This document shows positions 10,660-19,328 of a DNA stretch of 64,000 nt, one piece after another (position 1 is the first letter of the stretch; the number at the start of each line of letters is the position of its first letter). The translations under genes and the position numbers were made by a program. The notes under the pieces are model-generated. The model saw nothing but the letters and a program-made list of their open reading frames with translations, was not told where the DNA came from and did not search any database. Location of the stretch: NCBI GenBank assembly GCA_027483795.1, contig JAIXTT010000112.1, forward strand, positions 17,539 through 81,538. The letters run 5' to 3'. The stretch comes from Hyphomicrobiales bacterium. GTDB lineage: Bacteria > Pseudomonadota > Alphaproteobacteria > Rhizobiales > Beijerinckiaceae.

Positions 10660-10678
10660 ATTGAAACTTTATTTCAAT
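10660..10678. promoter_or_regulatory. Palindromic candidate operator for the RpiR regulator
   Basis: ATTGAAA-CTTTA-TTTCAAT is a perfect 7-bp inverted repeat with a 5-bp spacer, 54 bp upstream of the binding-protein start and inside an otherwise GC-rich region. An extra half site ATTGAAA lies at 10631-10637, and a looser TTCATGAA palindrome lies near 10815 on the side of the divergent amidohydrolase gene. TGAAA/TTTCA dyads are common operators of RpiR-family regulators, and one such gene is in this operon. Confidence 0.6.
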
Positions 10679-10904
10679 GACCAAGCCTGTCAAGCGACGC
10701 CGGTAGAGCTTCGAACCGACCCTCTCGGTCGACCGCCTCCCTTGTCCTATATTGCAGCGCAGCAAAGGTTTCCCGGGGCCGACTCTTCAAGAGAAACTCG
10801 GGCGCGGCCGACAATTCATGAAACAATGTTCCTTTTTCGGTTGATCTATCAAGCGCCTTTCGTATCCTCGGGCGGTGCGCCTTCCCGAATCCCGGAGCAA
10901 CACG

Positions 10905-12059
10905 ATGGCCAAGACCCTCATCCTGCGCGGCGGCCGCGTCATCGACCCGTCCCAAGGCCTGGACGGCGTGATGGACGTCCTCATCCGCGACGGGAAGACG
11001 GCGGCGACGGGCGTCGGTCTGCGAGCGGACGGCGACGTCGAGGTCGTCGACGTCACGGGCAGGATCGTGACGCCCGGCCTCATCGATCTTCACACCCACG
11101 TCTACGACAAGGGAACCTCGCTCGGCGTCGACGCCATGCGATTGTTTCATCGCGGAGCCGTCACGACGCTCGTCGACACCGGCAGCGCGGGTCCGGGCAA
11201 TTTCCCGGGCTTCCGCTCGCACGTCATCGAACGCGTCCCGGTTCGGGTCTTGGCCTATCTCAACGTGTCCTTCGCCGGAATCTACGGCTTCTCGAAGCGC
11301 ATCATGGTCGGCGAGTCCGGCGACATGAGGTTGATGGCGCCGATCGACACCGTCGAGGTCGCCGATGCCAACCGGGACATGATCATCGGCATCAAGGTGC
11401 GCGTCGGGCGCAATGCGAGCGGGTTCTCCGGCCTCGCGCCGCTGCAGATCGCGCGGCAGGTCTCGGATCGGCTCGGCATGCCGCTGATGGTCCATATCGA
11501 CGAACCGCCGCCCATGCTGAACGAGGTTCTGGCGCTCATGCGCCGGGGCGACGTGCTGACCCATTGCTTTCGTCCCTTCCCGAACTGCGCCGCGACGCCG
11601 GACGGCAAGGTTCACGACTACGTGCTCGACGCGCGCGAACGCGGCGTGATCTTCGACATCGGGCACGGCATGGGGTCCTTCTCCTTCGCGATCGCGCGCA
11701 CCATGCTGGCCAACGACTTTCCGCCCGACTGCATCTCCTCCGACGTGCACGCCCTCTGCATCGAGGGTCCGGCCTTCGATCTGCTGACGACGATGTCGAA
11801 GTTTCTCTGTCTCGACATGCCGCTCGTCGATGTCGTTCGTGCCGCGACGGTTGCGCCCGCAGCGGCCTTGGGACGCCCCGAACTGGGGACGTTCAAGCCC
11901 GGTTCCGTCGGCGATGCGTCGATCCTGTCGCTCGACTCCGGCGAGTTCGACTATGTCGACTCGGTCGGCGAAGTCTTGGTCGGCAAGAAGCGACTGAACG
12001 CTTTCGGCGTGGTCCTCGGCGGCGAATACCATTCCTGTCCGAAGCCGGAACGGTCGTAG
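10905..12059 (+). CDS. Metallo-dependent amidohydrolase/deacetylase
   Basis: 384-residue amidohydrolase-superfamily enzyme. Metal ligands are visible: His63-x-His65 in DLHTHVYDKG, a likely carboxylated Lys164 in GIKVRVG, His197 in MVHID, His220 in LTHCF and Asp280 in SSDVHA. The arrangement fits the dihydroorotase/D-aminoacylase-related group that includes enzymes hydrolysing acetylated hydroxy acids and N-acyl compounds. The ATG at 10905 follows CCGGAG; an earlier in-frame ATG-like extension is poorer. It is divergent from the transporter operon and shares its regulatory region, so it probably processes the imported substrate in the cytoplasm. Confidence 0.85.
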   Translation: MAKTLILRGGRVIDPSQGLDGVMDVLIRDGKTAATGVGLRADGDVEVVDVTGRIVTPGLIDLHTHVYDKGTSLGVDAMRLFHRGAVTTLVDTGSAGPGNFPGFRSHVIERVPVRVLAYLNVSFAGIYGFSKRIMVGESGDMRLMAPIDTVEVADANRDMIIGIKVRVGRNASGFSGLAPLQIARQVSDRLGMPLMVHIDEPPPMLNEVLALMRRGDVLTHCFRPFPNCAATPDGKVHDYVLDARERGVIFDIGHGMGSFSFAIARTMLANDFPPDCISSDVHALCIEGPAFDLLTTMSKFLCLDMPLVDVVRAATVAPAAALGRPELGTFKPGSVGDASILSLDSGEFDYVDSVGEVLVGKKRLNAFGVVLGGEYHSCPKPERS

Positions 12060-12227
12060 CCGAACCGAACGGGTCCGACATTTCCTGCGATCCCGCTCCG
12101 GCCCGTCACGCCCCGATCACGGCGGAGCCTGCGGGCCCCGCGCGACCATGACCCCATGATCGGCCTCGCCGCGACCCCGGACATGTCTTCCGTCCGGAAC
12201 CGCATCGCGGCCTGCGGTGCGCCCGCC

Positions 12228-12563
12228 TCAGCCCTTGAGATGCAGCGTTACCAGAACCACCGCGGAGGCCCCGTCGGGCAGGGTGGCGGAGAGGCGCAGC
12301 CAGGTCCCGAAATGCGCGACGCGGGCGAAGGTCACCTCGTCCGCCCTGCGGGGCAGGTCGAAGACGGTCCCTTCCGGCACCCAGCGCATCCCGTCGGGCG
12401 AGAGTTCGACCTGCGCCGTTCCGGGCGCGCCCGCGGCGTCATGGAGCGCCCTGACGAAGAAGATCGCCTCCCGGGCCCAGCCCGCCTCGTGCGGTTCGGT
12501 CGCGACCGTGCCGGACCAGGTCTCGTTGCGGGCGATGACCGCCGCCTGACTTTGCACCAGCAT
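12228..12563 (-). CDS. Hypothetical protein, second of an unrecognised pair
   Basis: 111 residues, no signal peptide, beta-rich pattern (alternating hydrophobics in GTAQVELSPDG, VTFARVAHFG, SAVVLVTLHLKG). I do not recognise a family. Its ATG at 12563 shares a base with the stop of the upstream gene (TGATG), so the two are co-translated and probably act together. It is the last gene of the sugar-acid operon. Confidence 0.7.
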   Translation of the reverse strand: MLVQSQAAVIARNETWSGTVATEPHEAGWAREAIFFVRALHDAAGAPGTAQVELSPDGMRWVPEGTVFDLPRRADEVTFARVAHFGTWLRLSATLPDGASAVVLVTLHLKG

Positions 12564-13465
12564 CAGAAATCTCCCGAGATGCAGACGGAGTCGAGATAGA
12601 GGGCGGCGCGCTTGTCCACGTCGGTCTCGACGAAGAAGGCGAGGTTCAGCATGCACCACAGATTGCGCATCGCGGGCATCCGGATCGGCTCGAAACCGGA
12701 CATGTCGAAGACCCGGTCATTGCAGCGGAACCCGGTCGCCTGCATGGTTTCGAGATCGAAATCGAAGCACACATAGTGCCAATTGATCTTGGTCGGGATC
12801 TCGTTGTAGCAGAGCTTCTGCTCGCCTGCGGCCAAGTCTTCCCAATCTTCGGGCGCGAGATGGTAATGCGAGATCGTCTTGTTCTCGTTGCCGATCGGTT
12901 TGACTTCCGTCGTCCGGCGTTTGAACTGCCATTTCTGGACATGTTCGCCGTCGAGCGCGTTGAGGAAGCGCATATGCGGCATGATGCGGGCGCCGTCGGC
13001 GTCGGCATCGCCCGTCTGCAGGTCATAAAGGAAGCCGATCGAGCGGACGTCCGCCTCCGACAGCCGCAGCTCCGTCGCCTCGGGCTTGAAGGTGAAGTAG
13101 AATTCGAGCCGCAGCGGCCCCCGCTTGCGGAAGGTCAGCCGTTTGACGGTGACGTTCTGCGCGGCCTTGCGCGGCTTGGACGCCAGCTTGAGCGCATAGG
13201 TGCCGTCGAAGGAGCCATGCGAGCCGAAATCCCATTGCGGCAGGGTGGAGAGCATCGCCATCGAATGCTGGGCATAGCCGGGCAGCATGGAATCGAGGGA
13301 ATGCTCGTAATTGCCGACGAGCTGCGTCCAGCCGCAGAAGCCCTTGTCGAAATCGTCGAAAGTGATGATCCGGGGCAGCGGGTCGAACCGCGAAAGCTTC
13401 GGATCGGCCTGTCGGAGCGCCGCCGCGAGCGCCCGCCCGTCCGCCTGCGAATTGCCTGAAGCCAT
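12563..13465 (-). CDS. Hypothetical protein of the sugar-acid ABC operon
   Basis: 300 residues, soluble, no signal peptide. The sequence is aromatic-rich (for example DFDKGFCGWTQLVGNYEH, INWHYVCFDFDL) and resembles a carbohydrate-binding beta-sandwich more than any catalytic fold; no catalytic motif is evident. From memory similar uncharacterised (DUF) proteins occur beside carbohydrate ABC transporters, but I cannot confirm the family. It lies 15 bp downstream of a permease gene and is translationally coupled to the small gene that follows. A role in handling or sensing the transported sugar derivative is inference. Confidence 0.75.
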   Translation of the reverse strand: MASGNSQADGRALAAALRQADPKLSRFDPLPRIITFDDFDKGFCGWTQLVGNYEHSLDSMLPGYAQHSMAMLSTLPQWDFGSHGSFDGTYALKLASKPRKAAQNVTVKRLTFRKRGPLRLEFYFTFKPEATELRLSEADVRSIGFLYDLQTGDADADGARIMPHMRFLNALDGEHVQKWQFKRRTTEVKPIGNENKTISHYHLAPEDWEDLAAGEQKLCYNEIPTKINWHYVCFDFDLETMQATGFRCNDRVFDMSGFEPIRMPAMRNLWCMLNLAFFVETDVDKRAALYLDSVCISGDF

Positions 13466-13480
13466 GTCCGTTTCTCCCTG

Positions 13481-14338
13481 TCAGCCCTTGGTGGCGCCGG
13501 CGGTGAGGCCTTCGATCAGATGGCGCTGGCACAGCACGACGAAGACGAGCACCGGCAAGAGATGCACGGTGGTCGCCGCGAAAAGGACGCCCCATTCGAC
13601 GCCGTCCAGCGAGCCGATCATCTCCGACATCACCAGCGGCGCGGTCTTCGCCTGCTTGGTCGTGAAGATGAAGGCGAAGAGGAACTCGTTCCACGCGTAG
13701 ACGATGACGAAGATCGCCACGGCGATCATGCCCTGCCCGCAGAGCGGCAGGATGACCCGCCGCAGGATCTGCAATCCGGACGCGCCGTCCATCATCGCGG
13801 CCTCGTCCAGTTCGCGCGGGATCTGGTCGATGAAGGTGCGCATCACCATCGTCCCCATCGAGACGAAGAAGGTCGCATAGAGCAGGATCAGCACGAGATA
13901 GGTGTCGTTCAGGCCGAAGGCGTTGACGATCGGGAACAGCGGCAGGGTCGTGACGATCGGCGGCAGCAGCCGGAGCGCGATCATCGTGAAGGCCGATCCC
14001 GCGAGGAAGCGGCTCTTCCAGCGCGAATAGCCGAAGCCGGCCAGCGTCGAGACGGCGACGGCCAGAAGGGTCGCGCCGAGGGTGACGATCAGGCTGTTGG
14101 CGAGCCCGGCGAAGAAATCGCCCCATTTCGCCCAAAGCGACACGAAATTCTCGAGCGTCGGCCGCCAGCCGGCCTGCGGCGTCACGGAGAAGATCTCCTT
14201 CTCCGGCGTGAAGGCCGCCCCGACGATCAGCGCGATCGGTCCGACCGACCAGAGCAGGACGAAGGCGAGCGCGACGGCGCGACCGAGGCGGGCGAGAAAA
14301 CGGCGCAGGGCGAGGGAGAGATCAGCCGTCATGGGCAT
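13481..14338 (-). CDS. Carbohydrate ABC transporter permease (MalG-like)
   Basis: 285-residue inner-membrane permease with six predicted helices. The EAA loop PRELDEAAMMDGASGLQILRR (about residues 175-195) is the ATPase-contact site. Two ATGs six bases apart (14338, 14332) are possible starts; both overlap the end of the MalF-like gene by 11-17 bp. It forms a heterodimer with that protein. No ATPase gene is present in the operon, so the transporter must borrow one encoded elsewhere. Confidence 0.9.
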   Translation of the reverse strand: MPMTADLSLALRRFLARLGRAVALAFVLLWSVGPIALIVGAAFTPEKEIFSVTPQAGWRPTLENFVSLWAKWGDFFAGLANSLIVTLGATLLAVAVSTLAGFGYSRWKSRFLAGSAFTMIALRLLPPIVTTLPLFPIVNAFGLNDTYLVLILLYATFFVSMGTMVMRTFIDQIPRELDEAAMMDGASGLQILRRVILPLCGQGMIAVAIFVIVYAWNEFLFAFIFTTKQAKTAPLVMSEMIGSLDGVEWGVLFAATTVHLLPVLVFVVLCQRHLIEGLTAGATKG

Positions 14339-15215
14339 GCATCTCCCGATGGAGTTTGCGCAGATAGACCAGCGCCAGCGCCAGCGACGTCAGCACCATC
14401 AGCCAGCCCGTGGCGGTGGCCGCGCCGAAATCATTGTACCGGAACGCCTCGAGATAGAGGTAGATCGCGACGACCTCGGTCTGTCGCGCCGGCCCGCCGC
14501 CCGTCAGCAGCCAGACCTCCGAGAACAGCCGATAGGCGAAGATGTAGCGGAACAGCATGGCGATGAGGATCGCCGGCATCATCAGCGGCAGCGTGATCCG
14601 GCGGAAGCATTGCCAGGCGCCGGCCCCGTCGACCCGCGCCGCCTCGTAGAGATCCTTCGGAATGGAAAGCCGCGCCGCATAGAGGATGATGAAGCTGAAG
14701 GGCAGATGCAGCCAGATGCTGAGCAAGGCCACCAGCAGCAGGCCGTGCATCGGCACGACCGACCATTCCAAGGGCGAGATCCCGAGGCCGAGCAGCCAAC
14801 GGGTGACGAGCCCCGCCTCCGGGTCGAACATCGTGCGCCACATGACGACCGCGCCCACCTCGCTGACCGCATAGGGCGCGAGAACGCAGGCGATCAGCCA
14901 TTTGCGGAAGGGGAGGCCGTGCGCGAAGAGCAGGGCCACGCCGAGCCCCAGCAGCAGTTCGACATGGACCACCACGAGGACCACGACGATCGTGTTCTTC
15001 AGCGCCCGCCAGAAATAGGGATCGGCGAGGATCTTCGCGTAATTGGCGAGACCGACGTAGACGGGCGACTGGCCGAAGCTCGACGCGTGGAACGACAGCC
15101 AGAAGACATAGAGGCCCGGCAGCAGGATCACGGCGGCCAGCATCGCCAGAGCCGGGATCACGAAGGGCAGCGCGACGCGCGGATTGCGGGAAGGGAGCAT
15201 CGCCGCGGCCGTCAC
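14322..15215 (-). CDS. Carbohydrate ABC transporter permease (MalF-like)
   Basis: About 297-residue inner-membrane permease. Six helices, with the EAA loop KDLYEAARVDGAGAWQCF near residues 195-212 and the usual TGGGPARQTEVVAIYLY segment. I prefer the GTG at 15215 because it overlaps the stop of the upstream dehydratase as GTGA, a coupling used repeatedly in this window; the ATG at 15200 is the alternative and would give 292 residues. Partner of the MalG-like permease downstream. Confidence 0.88.
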   Translation of the reverse strand: MTAAAMLPSRNPRVALPFVIPALAMLAAVILLPGLYVFWLSFHASSFGQSPVYVGLANYAKILADPYFWRALKNTIVVVLVVVHVELLLGLGVALLFAHGLPFRKWLIACVLAPYAVSEVGAVVMWRTMFDPEAGLVTRWLLGLGISPLEWSVVPMHGLLLVALLSIWLHLPFSFIILYAARLSIPKDLYEAARVDGAGAWQCFRRITLPLMMPAILIAMLFRYIFAYRLFSEVWLLTGGGPARQTEVVAIYLYLEAFRYNDFGAATATGWLMVLTSLALALVYLRKLHREMHAHDG

Positions 15216-16387
15216 GCGTCCGGATGGATCATGCCCCGCAGGGCCGCGGCGTCGACGGTCACGCCGAGACCGGGACCCGTCGGGACGGGGAGCTTGCCGC
15301 CCGCGAGCATGGACGCCTCGCCGACGGGCGTCACGAGAAGCGCATCGCGCAGCGGATTGCCGAAGACCATGCATTCGAAGGTGACGCAATTCTCCGCCGC
15401 CGCCGCGAGCTGCAGGCTCGCCGCCACGCAGAGCGCGCCGGACCAGCCGACATGCGGCGCATAGGCGATCGAATGGCACCGGGCGAGTTCCGCGATCCGC
15501 CAGGTCTCCGTGATCCCGCCCGCGCGGGCGACGTCCGGCTGGATGATGCCCACGGCACGGTCCTCGACCAGCGAAAGCGCGTCGCAGGCGGAGAAATCGC
15601 TCTCGCCCGCGGCGAGCCGCACGTCGAGCTTGGCGCGCAGCATCCGATAGCCCTGTCGGTCCTCGGGGCGGACGGGCTCCTCGAACCACATATAGTCGTT
15701 CTCGGCCAGCACGCGGCCGACGCGCACCGCATCGTCGACGTCGAAGGCCCAGTTCGCATCGACGCTGAGGCCGACGTCCGGCCCGGCGAGCCGCCGGACG
15801 AGACGGATCCGGTCGATCGCGGCGGAGGCGGGAGCGCCGATCTTCACCTTGATCTGGGTGAAGCCCTGCGCCAGCGCGGCCGCGACCTCGCGCTCGACCG
15901 TCGCATCGTCGAACCAGTTGATCGACGAGGCATAGGCCTGGATCTCGCGACGGCCCATCCCGCCGAGCATCTTGTGGACGGGAAGACCGCAGGCCTTTCC
16001 CGCGATGTCCCAGAGCGCGATGTCGACGCCGGCCAGCGCCTCGATCAGCATGCCGCCGGTCCGGCCGGAAAGCAGGCTCCGCAGGGCGGCCCAATGGCGG
16101 CGACGATCGAGCGGATCCTCCCCCACCAGCATCGGCGCGAACATCCGGTCGATGAAGCGGGCATAGGCGCAGGCCCCCTTGCGGGCCAGACATTCGCCGA
16201 ACCCGACGATGCCTTGATCGGTCTCGATCTCGACCACGACGATCTCGATGAAGCTCCAGTCGCCCTGACCGGTCCGCTGCGGGACCGGCAGCCGCGCGCG
16301 CAGCGGATGGGCCGTGACTCGGACGATCCGGCCGGCGAAGAGGCGGGCTTCGGCGGCTTCGCCGACATGTCCGGACGCGCGAGGCAT
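15212..16387 (-). CDS. Mandelate racemase/enolase superfamily dehydratase
   Basis: 391 residues. Enolase-superfamily catalytic elements are complete: Lys180-x-Lys182 in IKVKIG, metal ligands Asp210 (SVDANW), Glu236 (WFEEPV) and Glu262 (AAGESDF), and the Asp285 / His312 (APHVGW) dyad of the mandelate-racemase subgroup. Members are mostly acid-sugar dehydratases or racemases. The ATG at 16387 has AGGAG eight bases upstream; a longer frame would extend through the operator. It heads the operon with the two permeases and is divergent from the GntR regulator, so an acid sugar or its derivative is the probable substrate. Confidence 0.88.
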   Translation of the reverse strand: MPRASGHVGEAAEARLFAGRIVRVTAHPLRARLPVPQRTGQGDWSFIEIVVVEIETDQGIVGFGECLARKGACAYARFIDRMFAPMLVGEDPLDRRRHWAALRSLLSGRTGGMLIEALAGVDIALWDIAGKACGLPVHKMLGGMGRREIQAYASSINWFDDATVEREVAAALAQGFTQIKVKIGAPASAAIDRIRLVRRLAGPDVGLSVDANWAFDVDDAVRVGRVLAENDYMWFEEPVRPEDRQGYRMLRAKLDVRLAAGESDFSACDALSLVEDRAVGIIQPDVARAGGITETWRIAELARCHSIAYAPHVGWSGALCVAASLQLAAAAENCVTFECMVFGNPLRDALLVTPVGEASMLAGGKLPVPTGPGLGVTVDAAALRGMIHPDA

Positions 16388-16415
16388 GGGCCGCTCCTGA
16401 TGACGAGACCCGTAA

Positions 16416-16432
16416 AACCTATCTGATAAGTT
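16416..16432. promoter_or_regulatory. Candidate GntR operator between divergent transcripts
   Basis: AACCTATC-T-GATAAGTT is a near-perfect inverted repeat (one mismatched pair) centred at 16424, between the dehydratase start (16387) and the GntR start (16447). Size and symmetry fit FadR-subfamily GntR operators, and the position would let the regulator control both directions. Confidence 0.55.
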
Positions 16433-16446
16433 GGTGTGTTGCAAGG

Positions 16447-17289
16447 ATGATGTCCTTGTGCCATCCTCCGCTCATGCAACGTGACGATGCCCTTGCCCGC
16501 TCCGCGGAGTCCCGGCCCGAAGACCTGAGCGCGATCTTCGGCGGCGACGACATCGCGCCGAGCCGCTTGGGCGACGCGGTCATCGAGCGGCTGACTCAGG
16601 CGATCCTCGACGGCCGGCTCAAGCCGGGCGACGCGCTGCCTTCCGAGGGTCGGATCGCCGCGCGGTTCGGCATCTCCAAGCCCGTCGCGCGGGAAGCGCT
16701 GCGCGAACTGGCCGCCATGGGCGTGATCCAGGTCCAGCAGGGCAAGGCCAGTCGCGTCCGCGCGATCGACAGCGGCCCTCTCGCCCGCTTCTATCGCTTC
16801 GCCATCGGGAATTCCCGGCAGGGGATGCTCGACGCGGTCGAGCTTCGCCGCATGCTGGAACCGCAGATCGCGCGCGTCGCCGCCGAACGGCGGACGCAGA
16901 CCGACATCGCCGATTTTCAGGCCATTCTCGCACGGATGAAGGCGTCGCTCGGGCGGATCGACGCGTGGATGGAGGCCGATCTCGCCTTCCACAACCGGCT
17001 CGCCGTCATGACGCACAACGCGCTGATCGTGCTCCAGAGCAAGGGGTTGGAGCCCGTCGTCGCGCAGATGATGAAGCGCTTCAACGCGCGCGCCGAGCGG
17101 CGGATGCCGGATTGGGACGCCACCTTCCGGCGTCACGAGAAGGTGGTCGACGCGATCGTCGCGGGCGACGCCGCCGCGGCCGAGGCCGCGATGCGCGAAC
17201 ATTTCGAGGCGGCCGAAGCGGCCATCGCCGAACTCTATGGATCCAATCCGGCATCAGACCGGGATCATCGGGAGGACCAACATGCCTAG
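16447..17289 (+). CDS. GntR family (FadR subfamily) transcriptional regulator
   Basis: 280 residues at most. The winged helix-turn-helix (about residues 40-105, DGRLKPGDALPSEGRIAARF, SKPVAREALREL) is followed by an all-helical FCD ligand domain (about 125-255) with the usual Asp/His metal-binding positions (DLAFHNRL, RRHEKVVDAI). It starts at an ATGATG doublet preceded by AAGG; a later ATG at 16474 is possible but lacks a ribosome site. Its end overlaps the binding-protein start by 8 bp. Likely represses the acid-sugar uptake genes on both sides until a metabolite binds. Confidence 0.9.
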   Translation: MMSLCHPPLMQRDDALARSAESRPEDLSAIFGGDDIAPSRLGDAVIERLTQAILDGRLKPGDALPSEGRIAARFGISKPVAREALRELAAMGVIQVQQGKASRVRAIDSGPLARFYRFAIGNSRQGMLDAVELRRMLEPQIARVAAERRTQTDIADFQAILARMKASLGRIDAWMEADLAFHNRLAVMTHNALIVLQSKGLEPVVAQMMKRFNARAERRMPDWDATFRRHEKVVDAIVAGDAAAAEAAMREHFEAAEAAIAELYGSNPASDRDHREDQHA

Positions 17290-18565
17290 GCTCGACAGAC
17301 GCGCCGTGCTGGCCGGCGCCGGCGCCGCAATCCTCGCTTCGGCGACCCGCGCGGGCGCGCAGGAGAAACCGCTGCAGGTCTTTTCGCACCGCGTGCACCG
17401 ATCCGTCGCGGTCGGCACGCAGGGCGACGCGACCGCGGCCTGGACCGCCGCCACGAAGACGCCGGTCGAATGGACGACCTTCGACACCGGCCCCCTTCAG
17501 GAGCGCCTGTTCCGCGAACTCGCATTGCCCGAAACCGGCGTGGACGTCGGCTTCATCGTGAATTTCCAGGCCGTGCCGCGGATCGCGGCCCTGTTCGAAC
17601 CGCTCGGTCCCTATATGGCGAAGGACCCGATCGAGGCCCCCGGCGACGTCTTTCCCGGCCTGATGAAGGGCATGGAGATCGGCGGCAACATGATCGCCAT
17701 GCCGGTCCGCCACGCCTCGTCCGGACTGCATTGGAACGCCGAGATCCTCGCCGAACGCGGCTTTTCGAAGCCGCCCGCGACCTTCGAGGAACTGATCGAG
17801 GTCGCCAAGGCCTGCACCTATCGCCGCGCCGACGGCACGCCCTGCGTGGGCCTCTGCATGCCCGGCGTCACCTATCCCAACGTCGTCGACATCGCCCGCG
17901 CCTGGGACGGCGATTTCATCACGCCGGACTTCAAGGTCGTCGCCGACCAGCCCGGCATGCTCAACGCCATCCGGACCCTGCGTCTCCTGTTCGAGCAGGG
18001 CGCCTTCCCGCGCAACTTCACCACCCTCCTCCAGGAAGAAGTCGTCACCTGGATGCAGCAGGGCCGCGCCGCGATGGCCCTGCAGGGCATGGGCCGCAAC
18101 CGCCTGTTCAACGATCCCGCCAAGAGCAAGTTCTCGGGCAAGATCATGACCGGGGCGGTTCCGATATCGGCGAGCCTGAAGAACAAATACGCCGTGGCGC
18201 CGGCCAAGGTGGAATTCTGGGGCATGGGCATCCCGAAGAACGCCCGCCGCAAGGATCTCTCCTGGAGCTTCATCAAGGCGATGCTGAGCCCGGCCGCCAC
18301 GCTGACCATGGCGCTCAACGGCAACGGCCCGGTCCGCAACGCGACCTATGACGACCCCGCCTTCCGCAAGACGGTCGACTATGCCGATGCCGAACGCGAG
18401 GTGCTCAAGGCCTCGCGCATCCCGATCCCCGCCTTCGACGAGGCCTCGCGCGCGGGCGACATCTTCAAGGAGGAGGCCGAGGCCGCGGTGCTCGGGATGA
18501 AGACCCCCGAAGCGGCGATGGCCGCCGTGGTCGCACGCGTCAAGCCGCTGCTGCCGCCTTCGTAA
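17282..18565 (+). CDS. Carbohydrate ABC transporter substrate-binding protein (family 1)
   Basis: 427 residues. LDRRAVLAGAGAA near residues 4-16 with a hydrophobic stretch and AGAQ is a Tat-type signal peptide. The mature region has the SBP_bac_1 layout (N-terminal lobe, MQQGRAAMALQG segment, long helical C-terminal lobe). The ATG at 17282 has GGGAGG upstream and lies within the last codons of the GntR gene, so the two are coupled. It delivers ligand to the MalF/MalG-like permeases encoded on the other strand. A strong hairpin follows the stop. Confidence 0.9.
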   Translation: MPRLDRRAVLAGAGAAILASATRAGAQEKPLQVFSHRVHRSVAVGTQGDATAAWTAATKTPVEWTTFDTGPLQERLFRELALPETGVDVGFIVNFQAVPRIAALFEPLGPYMAKDPIEAPGDVFPGLMKGMEIGGNMIAMPVRHASSGLHWNAEILAERGFSKPPATFEELIEVAKACTYRRADGTPCVGLCMPGVTYPNVVDIARAWDGDFITPDFKVVADQPGMLNAIRTLRLLFEQGAFPRNFTTLLQEEVVTWMQQGRAAMALQGMGRNRLFNDPAKSKFSGKIMTGAVPISASLKNKYAVAPAKVEFWGMGIPKNARRKDLSWSFIKAMLSPAATLTMALNGNGPVRNATYDDPAFRKTVDYADAEREVLKASRIPIPAFDEASRAGDIFKEEAEAAVLGMKTPEAAMAAVVARVKPLLPPS

Positions 18566-18575
18566 GGCCGCGTCC

Positions 18576-18620
18576 GCGCGCTTGCGCCCCGGCTCCGACG
18601 AGACCGGGTCGCAAGCGCGC
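18576..18620 (+). terminator. Strong stem-loop after the sugar-binding-protein gene
   Basis: An 11-bp perfect stem (GCGCGCTTGCG / CGCAAGCGCGC) encloses a second smaller stem (CCCGG / CCGGG), starting 11 bp after the stop codon. No T run follows. Probable terminator or mRNA 3' end stabiliser. Confidence 0.55.
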
Positions 18621-18742
18621 CGACCGCCGTCCCGGTCCCTGCATCGCCGCCTGCGCGCAAGGCGCGCGCCGCGGATGGCGGTGCGCATTCCGTCGGCATA
18701 GGATGAGATCCGAACTTCGGTAGCATCGCGTCGAGTCCTCGG

Positions 18743-19204
18743 ATGATCTCGCCCACGTCCGCCCCGGCCCATTTCGTTCGTGCCGCCTGCGCCGTTCTCG
18801 GTCTGCAATGGCCGAACACGCCGACCGCCGCCGATGCCGGCGGAGACTTCCGGCTTCGTTTCGATGTTCTTCCGGGCGTCGTGCTGGCCATCGCCCATGA
18901 GGCGGATGCTGCAGGCTTCGTCGTTACGGCGACTTTCGAAGCGGCATCCGGCAGAAGCGACGTCGAAGCGGCCGTTCTGGCGCTGAAGGCCAACCATCTG
19001 CGCCCGCTCGGCGCCTGCTTCTCGATCGATCCCCGGACCGACCGTCTCGTGGCGACGCTCGTCGTCGACGCCGCCGCGATCGACCTCGTGACCTTCTGCG
19101 ATCGCGTCGCGGGCTTCACGATCATGGCCGAGAACTGGCGTCGCATGATGGACGCTCCCGCATCCCGCGGCGCACCGCCGGGCGCCTTGACGACATGGCG
19201 CTGA
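18743..19204 (+). CDS. CesT-like (type III secretion chaperone fold) protein
   Basis: 153 residues, no signal peptide. Order of elements matches the CesT/Tir-chaperone family: N-terminal helix ending in LGLQWP, beta strands around FRLRFDVLP and VVLAIAHE, a helix with ALKANHL, strands around CFSIDPRTDRLVATLVV, and a final helix with ENWRRMM. The family keeps secreted effectors unfolded by binding their N-terminal region. Typical members are 130-160 residues. The gene immediately downstream encodes a protease-like protein with an N-terminal region of unknown function, the expected arrangement for a chaperone-effector pair. No type III apparatus is seen in this window, so function is uncertain; assignment is by eye. 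Confidence 0.6.
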   Translation: MISPTSAPAHFVRAACAVLGLQWPNTPTAADAGGDFRLRFDVLPGVVLAIAHEADAAGFVVTATFEAASGRSDVEAAVLALKANHLRPLGACFSIDPRTDRLVATLVVDAAAIDLVTFCDRVAGFTIMAENWRRMMDAPASRGAPPGALTTWR

Positions 19205-19328
19205 TGCGACGGGCGGCGGAGTTTCCGGATGTGCGGCCCCGCACGGCGTCGGCCGTGATCTTCGATCGAAATGAACACGAACGGTCCGGCGCGGCCGGAC
19301 CGCCGTCACGACGCATGGAGCGAGAGCG

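Noticed and set aside
9317..12151. Very long open frame on the plus strand opposite the binding-protein gene and beyond
   Set aside because: Typical antisense frame of GC-rich DNA: Arg/Asp/His-rich, no domain, and it crosses two real divergent genes and their operator.
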